A stretch of 64,000 nucleotides of DNA from NCBI GenBank assembly GCA_900539465.1, contig UQCF01000006.1:62001-126000 (forward strand). The letters are read 5' to 3'. The DNA comes from an uncultured Ruminococcus sp. Lineage in GTDB: Bacteria > Bacillota > Clostridia > Oscillospirales > Acutalibacteraceae. Below are positions 52,085 to 60,603 of this stretch, piece after piece (the stretch's first letter is position 1; every line of letters begins with the position of its first letter). The notes beneath the pieces are model-generated. The model was not told the DNA's origin and made no database searches. It saw only the letters and a program-made list of their open reading frames with translations. The position numbers were made by a program, and so were the translations under genes.

Positions 52085-52618
52085 TTATTCCTCCATTTGT
52101 CTGCCCAAAAAAGACGAGGCGACCTGTGCGAGTTTTAAATCCGTCTGCGAGGGCTGAATACCCTCTGCCGAAAGAAAGACGACCGCACCCAGCACGTCGC
52201 CGCTGCTTATAATCGGCACGGCAACCGCCGCATTGTGGTTTATGCCCTCAATGGGTGTGAGCTTTTCGCCCTGGGTTCTGATAAAAGACTGCCTGTCCTC
52301 CATGAGCTGCTCAAGCTCTTTGCTTATTCTTCTGTCGCAAAATTCTCTTTTTGAAGCACCCGAAACAGAAATGGCTCTGTCTCTGTCGCAGATTATAACG
52401 GGCATGGTAACGCTGCGATAAAGCACGTCGGCATATTGATCCGTGGTGTCGGTCAGCTCACCCACGGGCGAATATTTTTTAAAAATCACGCCGCCCTGAG
52501 TGTCTGTGAATATTTCAAGCGGCGCGCCCTCTTTGATGTGCATGGTGCGCCTTATCTCTTTCGGAATGACTACTCTGCCGAGATCGTCTATTCTTCTGAC
52601 GATGCCTGTGGCTTTCAT
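52085..52618 (-). CDS. spoVT: Stage V sporulation protein T (AbrB-like regulator with GAF domain)
   Basis: SpoVT controls late forespore genes in endospore formers. The 177 residues have an AbrB/SpoVT DNA-binding swapped hairpin (KATGIVRRIDDLGRVVIPKEIRRTMHI, about 2-50) and a GAF domain (about 60-177, with LEQLMEDRQSFIRTQ and VAVPIISSGDVLGAVVFLS). Length equals the Bacillus protein. It shows the organism belongs to a spore-forming lineage. It is monocistronic: a terminator is downstream and a divergent gene upstream. An AACTCCC/GGGAGTT inverted pair lies in its upstream region. Confidence 0.93.
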   Translation of the reverse strand: MKATGIVRRIDDLGRVVIPKEIRRTMHIKEGAPLEIFTDTQGGVIFKKYSPVGELTDTTDQYADVLYRSVTMPVIICDRDRAISVSGASKREFCDRRISKELEQLMEDRQSFIRTQGEKLTPIEGINHNAAVAVPIISSGDVLGAVVFLSAEGIQPSQTDLKLAQVASSFLGRQMEE

Positions 52619-52740
52619 AAATTAAAAACTCCCTTTTAATGATTTTGTATGTATTGTTTGCAAAGCTTGGGAGTTTATGCGCGGACGATTGAAACGGAAC
52701 GGCATTTATGTTAAAATTATATATCGGGGGGAATTTGAAG

Positions 52741-53229
52741 ATGAAAGAAGCCGAAATGCGTATTATAAATCCCGTTAAAAACCGTCTGCCCGGCGGCAGA
52801 TTTTTTAAAAATATAATAAGTGACGCAAAAATTCTTTATAAAAATCCAAACAAAATAAATCTATGCGTTTTTGCTTCATCCTTAAAAGCATATTTTATAA
52901 TTTTTGATAAGAAAAAAATAAAAATCAAAAACAATAAAGATATTCCGCGTTTTTTATATCATGCCACATACGAAAAAAATTATGACAGCATAATGCAAAA
53001 CGGCATTGTAAGCGAGAATTATGTCTATTTATCCGACGATTGCAGAACGGCAAAAGACGTTCTCGACGGCAAATTAAATCACATCAAAATCACGGCAGAT
53101 ACCGAAATACTTAAAAATTTAGGCATAGACGTTTATAAAATCAACCGATTTAACGAGTATGTCACGGCAGAAGTTCCTCCGCAGGCAATAATAAAATGCG
53201 AAAATTTTGTTGACAGACAGACCCAATAA
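52741..53229 (+). CDS. Predicted KptA/ADP-ribosyltransferase-like protein
   Basis: The C-terminal half (about residues 70-160) reads FLYHATYEKNYDSIMQNGIV, then VYLSDD and a threonine-alanine pair. This resembles the YHAT...sIxxxGL...vhLS pattern of RNA 2'-phosphotransferase KptA and related NAD-using ART-fold proteins. In KptA the second-half motifs bind NAD. The catalytic N-terminal winged-helix domain of KptA is absent, and the first 65 residues are a basic, unrecognised segment. It may be an ART-fold enzyme of a toxin or RNA-repair type or an inactive relative. The ATG at 52741 follows GGGGGG by nine bases and is preferred to that at 52708. Its AT-rich lysine/asparagine/isoleucine codon use differs from proS downstream, which may point to transfer. 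Confidence 0.5.
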   Translation: MKEAEMRIINPVKNRLPGGRFFKNIISDAKILYKNPNKINLCVFASSLKAYFIIFDKKKIKIKNNKDIPRFLYHATYEKNYDSIMQNGIVSENYVYLSDDCRTAKDVLDGKLNHIKITADTEILKNLGIDVYKINRFNEYVTAEVPPQAIIKCENFVDRQTQ

Positions 53230-53276
53230 GTTTAATATATACTTTGTATGTAATAAAAGTTATAGGAGTAATAAAA

Positions 53277-54998
53277 ATGAAAACCAGCAAAATGCTTTTA
53301 GAGACCCTCAGAGACGCACCGAGCGACTGCATTATAGAAAGTCAGAAGCTTATGACAAGGGGCGGATATATGAAATATATGCACAACGGCATATATTCTC
53401 TCTTTGCCTCTACAAAAAGAATGACAAAAAAGGTTGAAAACATAATCCGCGAAGAGATGGATCGCATCGACGGTCAGGAGGTTATGTTCCCGGTAGTTAT
53501 GCCCGCCTCTCTTTGGGAGGAATCCGGCAGATACACAAGCATCGGCAGCGAAATGGCTCGCTTTAAAGACAGAAGCGGCAACAATATGGTTCTCGGCATG
53601 ACCCATGAGGAGGCGGCGGTTCATCTTGCGAGAAACACCGTAAAATCATACACGCAGTTCCCGTTTATGATTTATCAGATTCAAACAAAGTTCCGCGACG
53701 AGCCGAGGGCGCGCGGCGGCCTTATCAGAGTGCGCGAGTTCACAATGAAGGACGCATACTCTTTTCACACCTCTCAGGAGGATCTCGAAAAATATTATGA
53801 GCGCTGCTATGAAGCTTATGAGAGAATTTTTAAGCGCGCGGGCGCAAAGAACGTCGTTGCCGTTAAGAGTGACTCCGGCATGATGGGCGGCAGCATTTCG
53901 CATGAGTTTATGCTCCTTGCGGATATAGGCGAGGACACCCTGGCAATCTGCCCCGAGTGCGGCTACAAAGCCAATATGGAGGCGGCAGAGCTTAAAACAA
54001 TCAATGAGCCGGGCGAAAAAGAGGAGCTTAAAAAGATTCATACTCCCGACACAAAAACAATAGACGACCTTTATAAATTTACAAATATCCCCGAAACGAG
54101 AATGTGCAAGGCTGTTGTTTATCAAAAGAACCTCACGGACGAATACGTTATAGTATTTATCAGAGGCGACCTTGACGTAAACGAAACAAAGCTTCGCAAC
54201 TATCTCGGCGAGGAGGTGCACGCCGCGCTCATAACTGAGGAGAGCGGCATAGTCACAGGCTTTATCGGCGCAGTCAATCTCAAGGCAAAAGCGCAGGTTA
54301 TTTATGACGCTTCGCTTAAAGGAATAGAGAGCCTTGTCTGCGGCGCAAATGAGGTTGATTATCACTATGTAGGGCTTAATATTCAAAGAGACGTCGGCGA
54401 TGTTGAATATGTTGACGTTGCAAAGATATATGAGGGTGCACTCTGCCCCTGCTGTGGCAAAAAGACCATAGGCATTTCAAACGGCATTGAGATAGGCAAC
54501 ATCTTCCAGCTCGGCACAAAATACACAAAGAGCATGGATATGACATATCTTGACAAAAACGGAGAGGAGCAAAACCCGATAATGGGCTGCTACGGCATAG
54601 GCGTGGGCAGACTTGTCGCTTCTATCTGCGAAGAGAGCCATGATGATTACGGCCCGATTTGGCCCATTTCAATCGCTCCCTGGCAGGTTGAGATTTGCAA
54701 CCTAAGGCGCAAGGACGATGAGGTATCAGCTCAGTGCGAAAAGCTTTATGACGAGCTTCAGAGCAGAAAAATCGAGGTTCTTTATGACGACCGCGATATG
54801 CGCCCCGGCTCCATGTTTGCGGATGCCGACCTTTTCGGTATTCCGGTAAGAGTTGTTATCAGCCCCAAAACAATGCAGAAGGGCGTTGTGGAGGTATCTT
54901 ACAGAGATAAGAGCTTCAAGGGCGAAATTCCTATGGAAGAAGCCGCCGATAAAATCGAAGCAATGGTTAAAGAACTCCTCGCACAGTATGATATATAA
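53277..54998 (+). CDS. proS: Prolyl-tRNA synthetase (bacterial type, with editing domain)
   Basis: It charges tRNA-Pro and, through an inserted YbaK-like domain, clears mischarged alanine. The 573 residues have motif 1 and 2 regions (MTRGGYMKYMHNGIYSLFAST; FRDEPRARGGLIRVREFTMKDAYSF), the insertion from about 220 to 400, and motif 3 in MGCYGIGVGRLVAS. An anticodon-binding domain with EVLYDDRDMRPG closes it. The ATG at 53277 with TAGGAG ahead is used rather than the ATG at 53244. It is followed by its own terminator. Confidence 0.97.
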   Translation: MKTSKMLLETLRDAPSDCIIESQKLMTRGGYMKYMHNGIYSLFASTKRMTKKVENIIREEMDRIDGQEVMFPVVMPASLWEESGRYTSIGSEMARFKDRSGNNMVLGMTHEEAAVHLARNTVKSYTQFPFMIYQIQTKFRDEPRARGGLIRVREFTMKDAYSFHTSQEDLEKYYERCYEAYERIFKRAGAKNVVAVKSDSGMMGGSISHEFMLLADIGEDTLAICPECGYKANMEAAELKTINEPGEKEELKKIHTPDTKTIDDLYKFTNIPETRMCKAVVYQKNLTDEYVIVFIRGDLDVNETKLRNYLGEEVHAALITEESGIVTGFIGAVNLKAKAQVIYDASLKGIESLVCGANEVDYHYVGLNIQRDVGDVEYVDVAKIYEGALCPCCGKKTIGISNGIEIGNIFQLGTKYTKSMDMTYLDKNGEEQNPIMGCYGIGVGRLVASICEESHDDYGPIWPISIAPWQVEICNLRRKDDEVSAQCEKLYDELQSRKIEVLYDDRDMRPGSMFADADLFGIPVRVVISPKTMQKGVVEVSYRDKSFKGEIPMEEAADKIEAMVKELLAQYDI

Positions 54999-55022
54999 AG
55001 TGCGTAGACGTTAAATCATTAT

Positions 55023-55069
55023 AAAAGCGAAACAAAATCCCGAATTTAAAGATTTATGTTTCGCTTTTT
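55023..55069 (+). terminator. Intrinsic terminator of proS
   Basis: A perfect 12-bp stem, AAAAGCGAAACA (55023-55034) with TGTTTCGCTTTT (55057-55068), is followed by T residues. The loop is 22 bases. Confidence 0.85.
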
Positions 55070-55137
55070 GTTTTAATATATTACAGATATAAATTGCTTA
55101 CGCATTACCTTGTTTAATTTTACAAAAGTATAAAACA

Positions 55138-55166
55138 TAAAAAAGACCGCCCCGAAAGGAGCGGTC
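55138..55166 (-). terminator. Intrinsic terminator of the membrane-protein gene at 55186
   Basis: On the minus strand GACCGC (55161-55166) pairs with GCGGTC (55145-55150), followed by six T (55139-55144). It sits about 20 bases past the stop codon. Confidence 0.85.
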
Positions 55167-55185
55167 AATATTATGTTATATCAAA

Positions 55186-56283
55186 TCAATATTTGAAAGT
55201 AACGGTCTGTTTCCAGCTTGCGTCGATAACGGCAGAGCCTTTAACGAGCGGAGGATATGTGAGGTTGCCGGTTATGTGCATCGGGTTAACAACGTCAAAA
55301 TATGTGAGCATATTCTTGTCGTTAACAGTTGCGGTGAGTGTGCCGCCGGTGTACTGAATTTTGCAGTCCTCTATTTTAAATCCGCCGAGGTCATCCTCAG
55401 TGATGTTGAGAACGTCCATGCAGGAGTAGTGGTTCTTCGGCTTTTCGCTGAGGGAAGTAACGGTTTCGCTCTTGAGCTTAATAACAACCTTGTATCCGCC
55501 GGAAACCTTTGTGCAGGTAGCCGACTGAACGCCTGCTGCTGTGAGCGTGCTCATCTTGGGGTTGTTGTCGATGGGGAGAATCTTGTTGATGCTCTTGTTC
55601 TCGTTCTTTGTTTCGCCCTTAACGGTCGTCTTTGTGCCGACAGCGTTGCCGTTTGTAACGGTGAGGTGCTTCTTGGTGCCGTAGTCGTTGGGAAGAAGCT
55701 TGTTGCCGATGTTTTTGATAGTGTTGGAGAAGCTTGTTTCGGTAATTTTTGTTGTTGAGCCTTGAACAATGTCAAGAGTCATTTTGCCCTTATTGGCTTT
55801 TGTTGCGTTAGCCGCTGCGTTGTAGTATGCAACGATTTTGGCAATGTCGCTGCCGACGGGAGCGGAATCGGTTGCTTTGTTATCGGTGGATGCGCCGCCC
55901 TTGTTATCGGTTGAACCGCCGTTATTGTCTGCGGGAGCAGAGGGGTCGGCTGCACCGGGGTCGGCAGGGTTTGCGGGGTCGGCTGCACCGGGGTCTGAGG
56001 GATCAGCTGCACCGGGGTCGGCATCAGAGCCGCCGTTTACATCGCCTGAAGACGCATTGTTTGAGTTTGCAGGGTATTTCTCTGCAATGTCAAGATTTGT
56101 TTTGCAAATTTTGTTTGTAATGTTTGTGCCTGTGAGAACAATGGCTACCACGCAAAGAAGTGCCGTAACTGCCGAAATTACGGTTTTAACTATTTCGGGG
56201 TTTTTGGGCTGTTTGTTAGCCTTTTTCTCTGCTTTTGCCGCTTTTTTAGCAGCCTTTTTTTCTTGTTTGTCTGCCTTGCTCAT
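55186..56283 (-). CDS. Single-pass membrane protein with proline/alanine/aspartate-rich repeats, function unknown
   Basis: The 365-residue protein begins with a lysine/alanine-rich cytoplasmic segment (MSKADKQEKKAAKKAAKAEK), a membrane helix (about 35-57), then a low-complexity stalk from about 75 to 145 made of repeated DPGAADP- and NPADPGAAD-type units and serine/threonine/asparagine stretches. The outer domain (about 150-365) is a beta-rich globular part with no recognised family; GGYKVVIKLKSE and GTLTATVNDKNMLTYFDVV suggest a LolA/DUF-like or lipid-binding sandwich only by pattern. I chose the ATG at 56283 (AAAGGAG) over an ATG at 56472. A hairpin is present in the leader. It should be anchored in the membrane with the domain outside. 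Confidence 0.75.
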   Translation of the reverse strand: MSKADKQEKKAAKKAAKAEKKANKQPKNPEIVKTVISAVTALLCVVAIVLTGTNITNKICKTNLDIAEKYPANSNNASSGDVNGGSDADPGAADPSDPGAADPANPADPGAADPSAPADNNGGSTDNKGGASTDNKATDSAPVGSDIAKIVAYYNAAANATKANKGKMTLDIVQGSTTKITETSFSNTIKNIGNKLLPNDYGTKKHLTVTNGNAVGTKTTVKGETKNENKSINKILPIDNNPKMSTLTAAGVQSATCTKVSGGYKVVIKLKSETVTSLSEKPKNHYSCMDVLNITEDDLGGFKIEDCKIQYTGGTLTATVNDKNMLTYFDVVNPMHITGNLTYPPLVKGSAVIDASWKQTVTFKY

Positions 56284-56305
56284 AATAAACTCCTTTCGGC
56301 TGAAA

Positions 56306-56336
56306 GCCTTTTGAAATGCCGAAACCGCCAAAAGGC
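56306..56336 (-). promoter_or_regulatory. Leader hairpin before the membrane-protein gene
   Basis: GCCTTTTG (56306-56313) pairs perfectly with CAAAAGGC (56329-56336) in the transcript leader, about 10 bases before the ribosome binding site. It has no T-run, so it is not a terminator. It may affect translation. Confidence 0.35.
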
Positions 56337-56577
56337 ACAGTTCGGCATATTCCTTTATAATAACTGTATTATAAAAGATAACATAAAGCCGTATAAATTT
56401 CCAGTGCATAAAAGCAAATTCGTCAAAAATAATCAAAAATTTAATAATTTTTGTAAGATTATACAAAAGCAAAAGAAAAAATTGTTGCTAAAACCCGTTC
56501 TCACGGCAAAATCAAATGGATTTTTTAAAAATTTTGTGCTACAATAGGCTGTAATTATATTATCCGGAGATTTTATT

Positions 56578-57339
56578 ATGCAAAAAAAGTTTATTTCATG
56601 GAACGTCAACGGAATAAGAGCCTGCCTTAACAAGGGCTTTATGGACGCATTCGCCGCTTTGGACGCGGACATTTTCTGCCTGCAGGAGACAAAGGTTCAG
56701 CCCGGTCAGGTAACGCTCGATTTGGGCGGATATTATCAGTATTGGAGCTATGCCGAAAAAAAGGGATATTCCGGCACGGCGGTATTCTCAAAAGAAGAGC
56801 CGCTGAGTGTGAGCGAGGGAATCGGTACGCCCGAGCTTGACACCGAGGGCAGAATGATAACCCTTGAATTTAAAGATTACTATTTTATAACCGTTTATGT
56901 GCCGAACGCACAGGACGGGCTTCGCAGAATAGACCACCGCATGGCGTGGGAAGATGCGTTCAGAAAAAAAGTCGGCGAGATTAAAAATAAAAAGAGCGTT
57001 GTTTTTTGCGGCGATTTGAATGTTGCCCACAAAGAGATAGACCTTAAAAATCCCAAAACCAATGTCGGCAACCCCGGCTTTTCTGATGAGGAAAGAGGCA
57101 AGTTCACCGAGCTTCTCGGCAGCGGATTCACCGACAGCTTCAGATATTTTTATCCCGATTTAGAGGGGGCTTACAGCTGGTGGTCATACCGTGCCGCCGC
57201 GCGTGAGAGAAACGTGGGCTGGCGCATAGACTACTTCTGCGTGTCCGATGATTTTAAAGACAGGCTCGTTTCTGCTTCTATTCATCCCGAAATTTACGGC
57301 TCCGACCATTGCCCGATAGAACTTGTTATAGAAGATTAA
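56578..57339 (+). CDS. xth: Exodeoxyribonuclease III (AP endonuclease)
   Basis: It cleaves abasic sites and removes 3' blocks in base excision repair. The 253 residues show the EEP-fold motifs: SWNVNGIRACLNKG, DIFCLQETKVQ with the catalytic glutamate, YYQYWSYAEKKGYSGTAVFS, GDLNVAHKEIDL, YSWWSYRAAARERNVGWRIDYF and the final SDHCPIELVI with the catalytic histidine. A ribosome binding site (CCGGAG) precedes the ATG. Length is standard. It is followed 15 bases later by a membrane protein gene and is probably cotranscribed. Confidence 0.95.
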   Translation: MQKKFISWNVNGIRACLNKGFMDAFAALDADIFCLQETKVQPGQVTLDLGGYYQYWSYAEKKGYSGTAVFSKEEPLSVSEGIGTPELDTEGRMITLEFKDYYFITVYVPNAQDGLRRIDHRMAWEDAFRKKVGEIKNKKSVVFCGDLNVAHKEIDLKNPKTNVGNPGFSDEERGKFTELLGSGFTDSFRYFYPDLEGAYSWWSYRAAARERNVGWRIDYFCVSDDFKDRLVSASIHPEIYGSDHCPIELVIED

Positions 57340-57354
57340 GAGAGGAAGATAAAA

Positions 57355-58611
57355 ATGAAAAAAATTCATAAAATTCTGATACCTGTTTTTTCTGTATTGC
57401 TGGTGATTTCGATAGCCGCGCTTGTTGTGAGCTTTAACGGCAATATTATGGCAAAGCTAACGGGCAAGGCAAATGACGATTTCTCGTCTGTCGGATTTAA
57501 GGGAGACGACTTTTCTTCACTCTCTCCCGTTTCGGCAGTGAGCGACTATCCGCTTGTGAAGTCCGATATAGATTCAATTTATTACTGCGTAAAGCCGGAC
57601 GGCAAGGTTAGCTTTTATGAATATAACGGCTCGGCTCTCGCACCTTATACGGGTGATGTAGAGACAATAGATTTAAAACCCGAATGTTCATATGTCAATA
57701 TACCGATAACCGTTTATTATATAGAAAAAGACGGCAAGACCCTCGGCTACGGACTTTTTACAAACGCGAATGACGACAGCGTTGAGCTTTATTCATACGT
57801 TTTTGCAAAGCTTATTGACGCGCCGACGGTATATGACCTTCAAAGCAAAATGCTGCTTTTGAGCACGGACGAAAAAGAGGCGTACTCGGCGGATAAAAGC
57901 TATTGCGAGATTTTTTCTGTAAATATGGAAAACGGCAAATGCACAAACGTCGCCTCGCAAAGAGACCGCCCGGCAGACAAAACCGGCAGGCTCAGCGAAA
58001 GATGGACCATACTCACAGACTCATATCTTCGCACAATATCAAAAAAGGCAGCGGTTATATCCGGCAGGCTTTATGACAGCGAAACGAAAACATATGATGT
58101 TTATGACCTCAACAAGGGAGTAAACTCGCCTGCGTTCAAAGGCATTTACGGCCGCTTTTTAAGAGAGGACAGCGACGGCGGATATATTTATATCACCAAA
58201 ACCGACGACGGATTTAAGTCTGCAAAATATATCACGGATGAAAAAGACATCGCCGTTTTCACAGGCAATATAGAAGAAGATTTTATATTCAGCGGCGACT
58301 GGGTATATTCTAAGAATAACAAGACCTTTACAAACCTTTTGACCGCAAAAGAGATAAAGGCAAGCAAAATAGACACGGGCTTTAATACGTTTTGCGCAAA
58401 TTCGGACGGCTCAAAAATAGTCGCCCTCGCAAGCGGACAGAATCAGGCTTTTATCGTTATAAAAGAGGACGGCTCTGTTAAACAATATGTCGGCGATTCG
58501 ATATTCAGCACAGATATTAAAAATGCGGTCTTTGCAGATGACGAAACGGTGATGACCACCGCGCTCAATTCCGACGGTGTGTGCGTAAATTATTTCACAA
58601 AAATAGGATAA
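57355..58611 (+). CDS. Predicted membrane-anchored extracellular beta-propeller-like protein, function unknown
   Basis: The 418 residues start with a basic MKKIHK and a membrane helix (about 8-30), so the rest should be outside the cell. The body has repeated beta-hairpins with alternating polar and hydrophobic residues, such as DSIYYCVKPDGKVSFYEYNGS, YIYITKTDDGFKSAKYI and AFIVIKEDGSVKQYVG. This suggests a propeller-like fold, but no family is recognised. It lies right after xth and ends at a terminator shared with a convergent regulator gene. No catalytic motif is visible. Confidence 0.68.
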   Translation: MKKIHKILIPVFSVLLVISIAALVVSFNGNIMAKLTGKANDDFSSVGFKGDDFSSLSPVSAVSDYPLVKSDIDSIYYCVKPDGKVSFYEYNGSALAPYTGDVETIDLKPECSYVNIPITVYYIEKDGKTLGYGLFTNANDDSVELYSYVFAKLIDAPTVYDLQSKMLLLSTDEKEAYSADKSYCEIFSVNMENGKCTNVASQRDRPADKTGRLSERWTILTDSYLRTISKKAAVISGRLYDSETKTYDVYDLNKGVNSPAFKGIYGRFLREDSDGGYIYITKTDDGFKSAKYITDEKDIAVFTGNIEEDFIFSGDWVYSKNNKTFTNLLTAKEIKASKIDTGFNTFCANSDGSKIVALASGQNQAFIVIKEDGSVKQYVGDSIFSTDIKNAVFADDETVMTTALNSDGVCVNYFTKIG

Positions 58612-58630
58612 CAAAATACTTTACAAAGCA

Positions 58631-58665
58631 AAAGGCTTTGACCCAAAAAGGTCAGAGCCTTTTTA
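58631..58665. terminator. Intrinsic terminator, convergent gene pair
   Basis: AAAGGCTTTGACC (58631-58643) pairs with GGTCAGAGCCTTT (58650-58662), with one wobble, followed by T. It separates the plus-strand membrane protein gene from the minus-strand regulator and has A residues on the other side, so it may work both ways. Confidence 0.83.
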
Positions 58666-58685
58666 TATTGCAGAGCAAAATTTTG

Positions 58686-60425
58686 CTACTTCTCCACCAC
58701 GGGCGGAATAAAATTTTCTATCGCCTCGCGCAGCTTTGGGTGGCGAATAACAAAATGAATTGCTGGTGCTTTGCCCTTAGAGACCATTGCCCACCGACCC
58801 TCGTGAATGTTTATCTGCAAATTGCAAAAAGCATGAGAAGCGGTCTTTTTAAGCGTATAGTTCGGGTGCCCGGCGGCAAAATTTTCGGTTTCTTTTAAGT
58901 GGGCAAGATATTCCTCATAGCTGTAAGGAATGTCGGTTTCGCAAAACATACCCGAAAGCTCAAGCGACGGAGCGTATTCGTCAAACTCTTTCGGTGTTAC
59001 GGTCAATATTTCGCTCTCTATCGTGCTTGATTTGAGTATTGTTTCGGCTCTTTGCCTTTGGTTTGCGGCAAGGAGCAAAACCGAATTTTTCAAGTCGACG
59101 GACGCGCCGTGATTTTCAAGAATTTCACCCAAAAGCTTTTCGCTTAAAGTATAAAGGGGCAGTGTAGATATAATGCTTCTTCTTTTGCCCGCTTTGCCCG
59201 CGTCGGCAAGCAAAAAGGCTTTCAGCTCATTTTCTCTGTCGGCGCGGTAAATTTCCATAAGCGGATATGCGTTTGACAAAAGCTGCTGTGCACGCTTTGA
59301 ATAATATTCTACCTCTTTCTTTGATTTTGTGAGGTAGTATTTGCCGTCACTGTGATGACCCGCAACGGCTTCGCCCGAGAGAGCGGCAGAGCCGGAGACT
59401 TTAATCAAATGCAAAAAAGAGTTGTTTTGAACATTCTTTAAATAATACGGCGAGATTTGCCCGGTCATATACATGGGTATCCAGCTCTCGAGCCCGAGCA
59501 TCATATCCTCAAAACTGCGGTCTAAATTGTGAATTTGGTTCAGGTGCAGGCCCTTTTTCAAAAGCATTGCCATGCCGAACATCCACTTTTTCGGGAAGTC
59601 GGCGTCCTTTGCCATTTCTTCCATCGGCATATCGCTGTACATGGTAACGTCGTGCATAGATTTTGAGAGCACCGTGGCTTTAAGAAAATCAAGCTCACTC
59701 TCCATCATTTCTTTTAAACCGAAGTATGTTTTGGCTGACGGAATTTGAAACGGTACCGTCGGCACTTTAAGCTCGTCAAACTTAATGGCCTTAATATATT
59801 CGTTGAGGTCAAACTTATCAAGCTTTGTTAAAAAGTTTGAAATATCGGTTTCTTTTTTTTCATATTTTTGCGAACTCAACAGCCAGCTTTGTATTTTTTC
59901 AAAACGCGCCGAAGAGTCTGAAAGTTCGGCCTCTTCACAGCCGATAAGCCCCGAAAGCAGAGCCGCGTCCTGCGGCGAGCCATGCTCCCTTGCAACATAG
60001 CCTGCAACGGAGGCGGCAAATTTGTGAGGGTCGGCAGGGTTCCTGGTGCCGTTGCGTATGCGAAAAACGGTTGAAACATCGTAGCTCGTATGCCTGCAAA
60101 GCTTGTTGAGGTTAATATCGAGCACGGCGATAAGCGCGTTAAAATTCTGGCGCAAAACTTCTCTGTCGGCAGAGACAAAATCTTCACAGGCGGCAAAGTC
60201 GTTTTTTATCTTTTCATAATTGATGCCCAAAATATTTTTTTGCTCCGCCGTTTTTTCTATTGCGCGGCAAAGATTTTCAAAAGAGTCCGAGCCGAGCTCC
60301 GGCACGCGCTCGCCGCGTTTATATCGGCTGAATGTGGCGGCGGATATACCCGAGAGCGCGCAAAGATCCTTTGCCGTGCAAGAGAGAATTTCGGTGTAAT
60401 TGTTAAGCACATCGCAAAATTTCAT
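58686..60425 (-). CDS. Large XRE-type regulator with two HTH segments and a long unknown C-terminal region
   Basis: Residues about 5-60 form a Cro/C1-type helix-turn-helix (LSCTAKDLCALSGISAATFSRYKRGERVPELG). A second, weaker one occurs at about 90-150 (LDINLNKLCRHTSYDVSTVFRIRNGTRNPADPHKF). From about 200 to 579 the protein is helical with no recognised family. It contains a methionine-rich MMESELDFLKATVLSKSMHDVTMYSDMPMEEMAKDADF block and the segment KWMFGMAMLLKKGLHLNQIHNLDRSFEDMM. This arrangement is seen in uncharacterised Lachnospiraceae/Ruminococcaceae regulators. The ATG at 60425 with GAGGTG ahead is used rather than that at 60464. No neighbouring target gene is obvious. Confidence 0.75.
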   Translation of the reverse strand: MKFCDVLNNYTEILSCTAKDLCALSGISAATFSRYKRGERVPELGSDSFENLCRAIEKTAEQKNILGINYEKIKNDFAACEDFVSADREVLRQNFNALIAVLDINLNKLCRHTSYDVSTVFRIRNGTRNPADPHKFAASVAGYVAREHGSPQDAALLSGLIGCEEAELSDSSARFEKIQSWLLSSQKYEKKETDISNFLTKLDKFDLNEYIKAIKFDELKVPTVPFQIPSAKTYFGLKEMMESELDFLKATVLSKSMHDVTMYSDMPMEEMAKDADFPKKWMFGMAMLLKKGLHLNQIHNLDRSFEDMMLGLESWIPMYMTGQISPYYLKNVQNNSFLHLIKVSGSAALSGEAVAGHHSDGKYYLTKSKKEVEYYSKRAQQLLSNAYPLMEIYRADRENELKAFLLADAGKAGKRRSIISTLPLYTLSEKLLGEILENHGASVDLKNSVLLLAANQRQRAETILKSSTIESEILTVTPKEFDEYAPSLELSGMFCETDIPYSYEEYLAHLKETENFAAGHPNYTLKKTASHAFCNLQINIHEGRWAMVSKGKAPAIHFVIRHPKLREAIENFIPPVVEK

Positions 60426-60603
60426 AAAGTCATCACCTCGTTCTTTTATGAGAGCATTGTACACTATAAAACATAATATGAAAAGAGTTTTTTGAAGCTT
60501 TATTTCAAAATTGGCATATGACTCTTCGGAAAATACGATTTATGGCAAGGCGTATATATGATACAATCTTTTTACCGAATATTAAAAAGCGAGGAGGTTT
60601 AAT

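Noticed and set aside
53646..54386. 246-codon minus-strand frame opposite proS
   Set aside because: It is a shadow of proS; the composition is that of an antisense frame and no ribosome binding site is seen.
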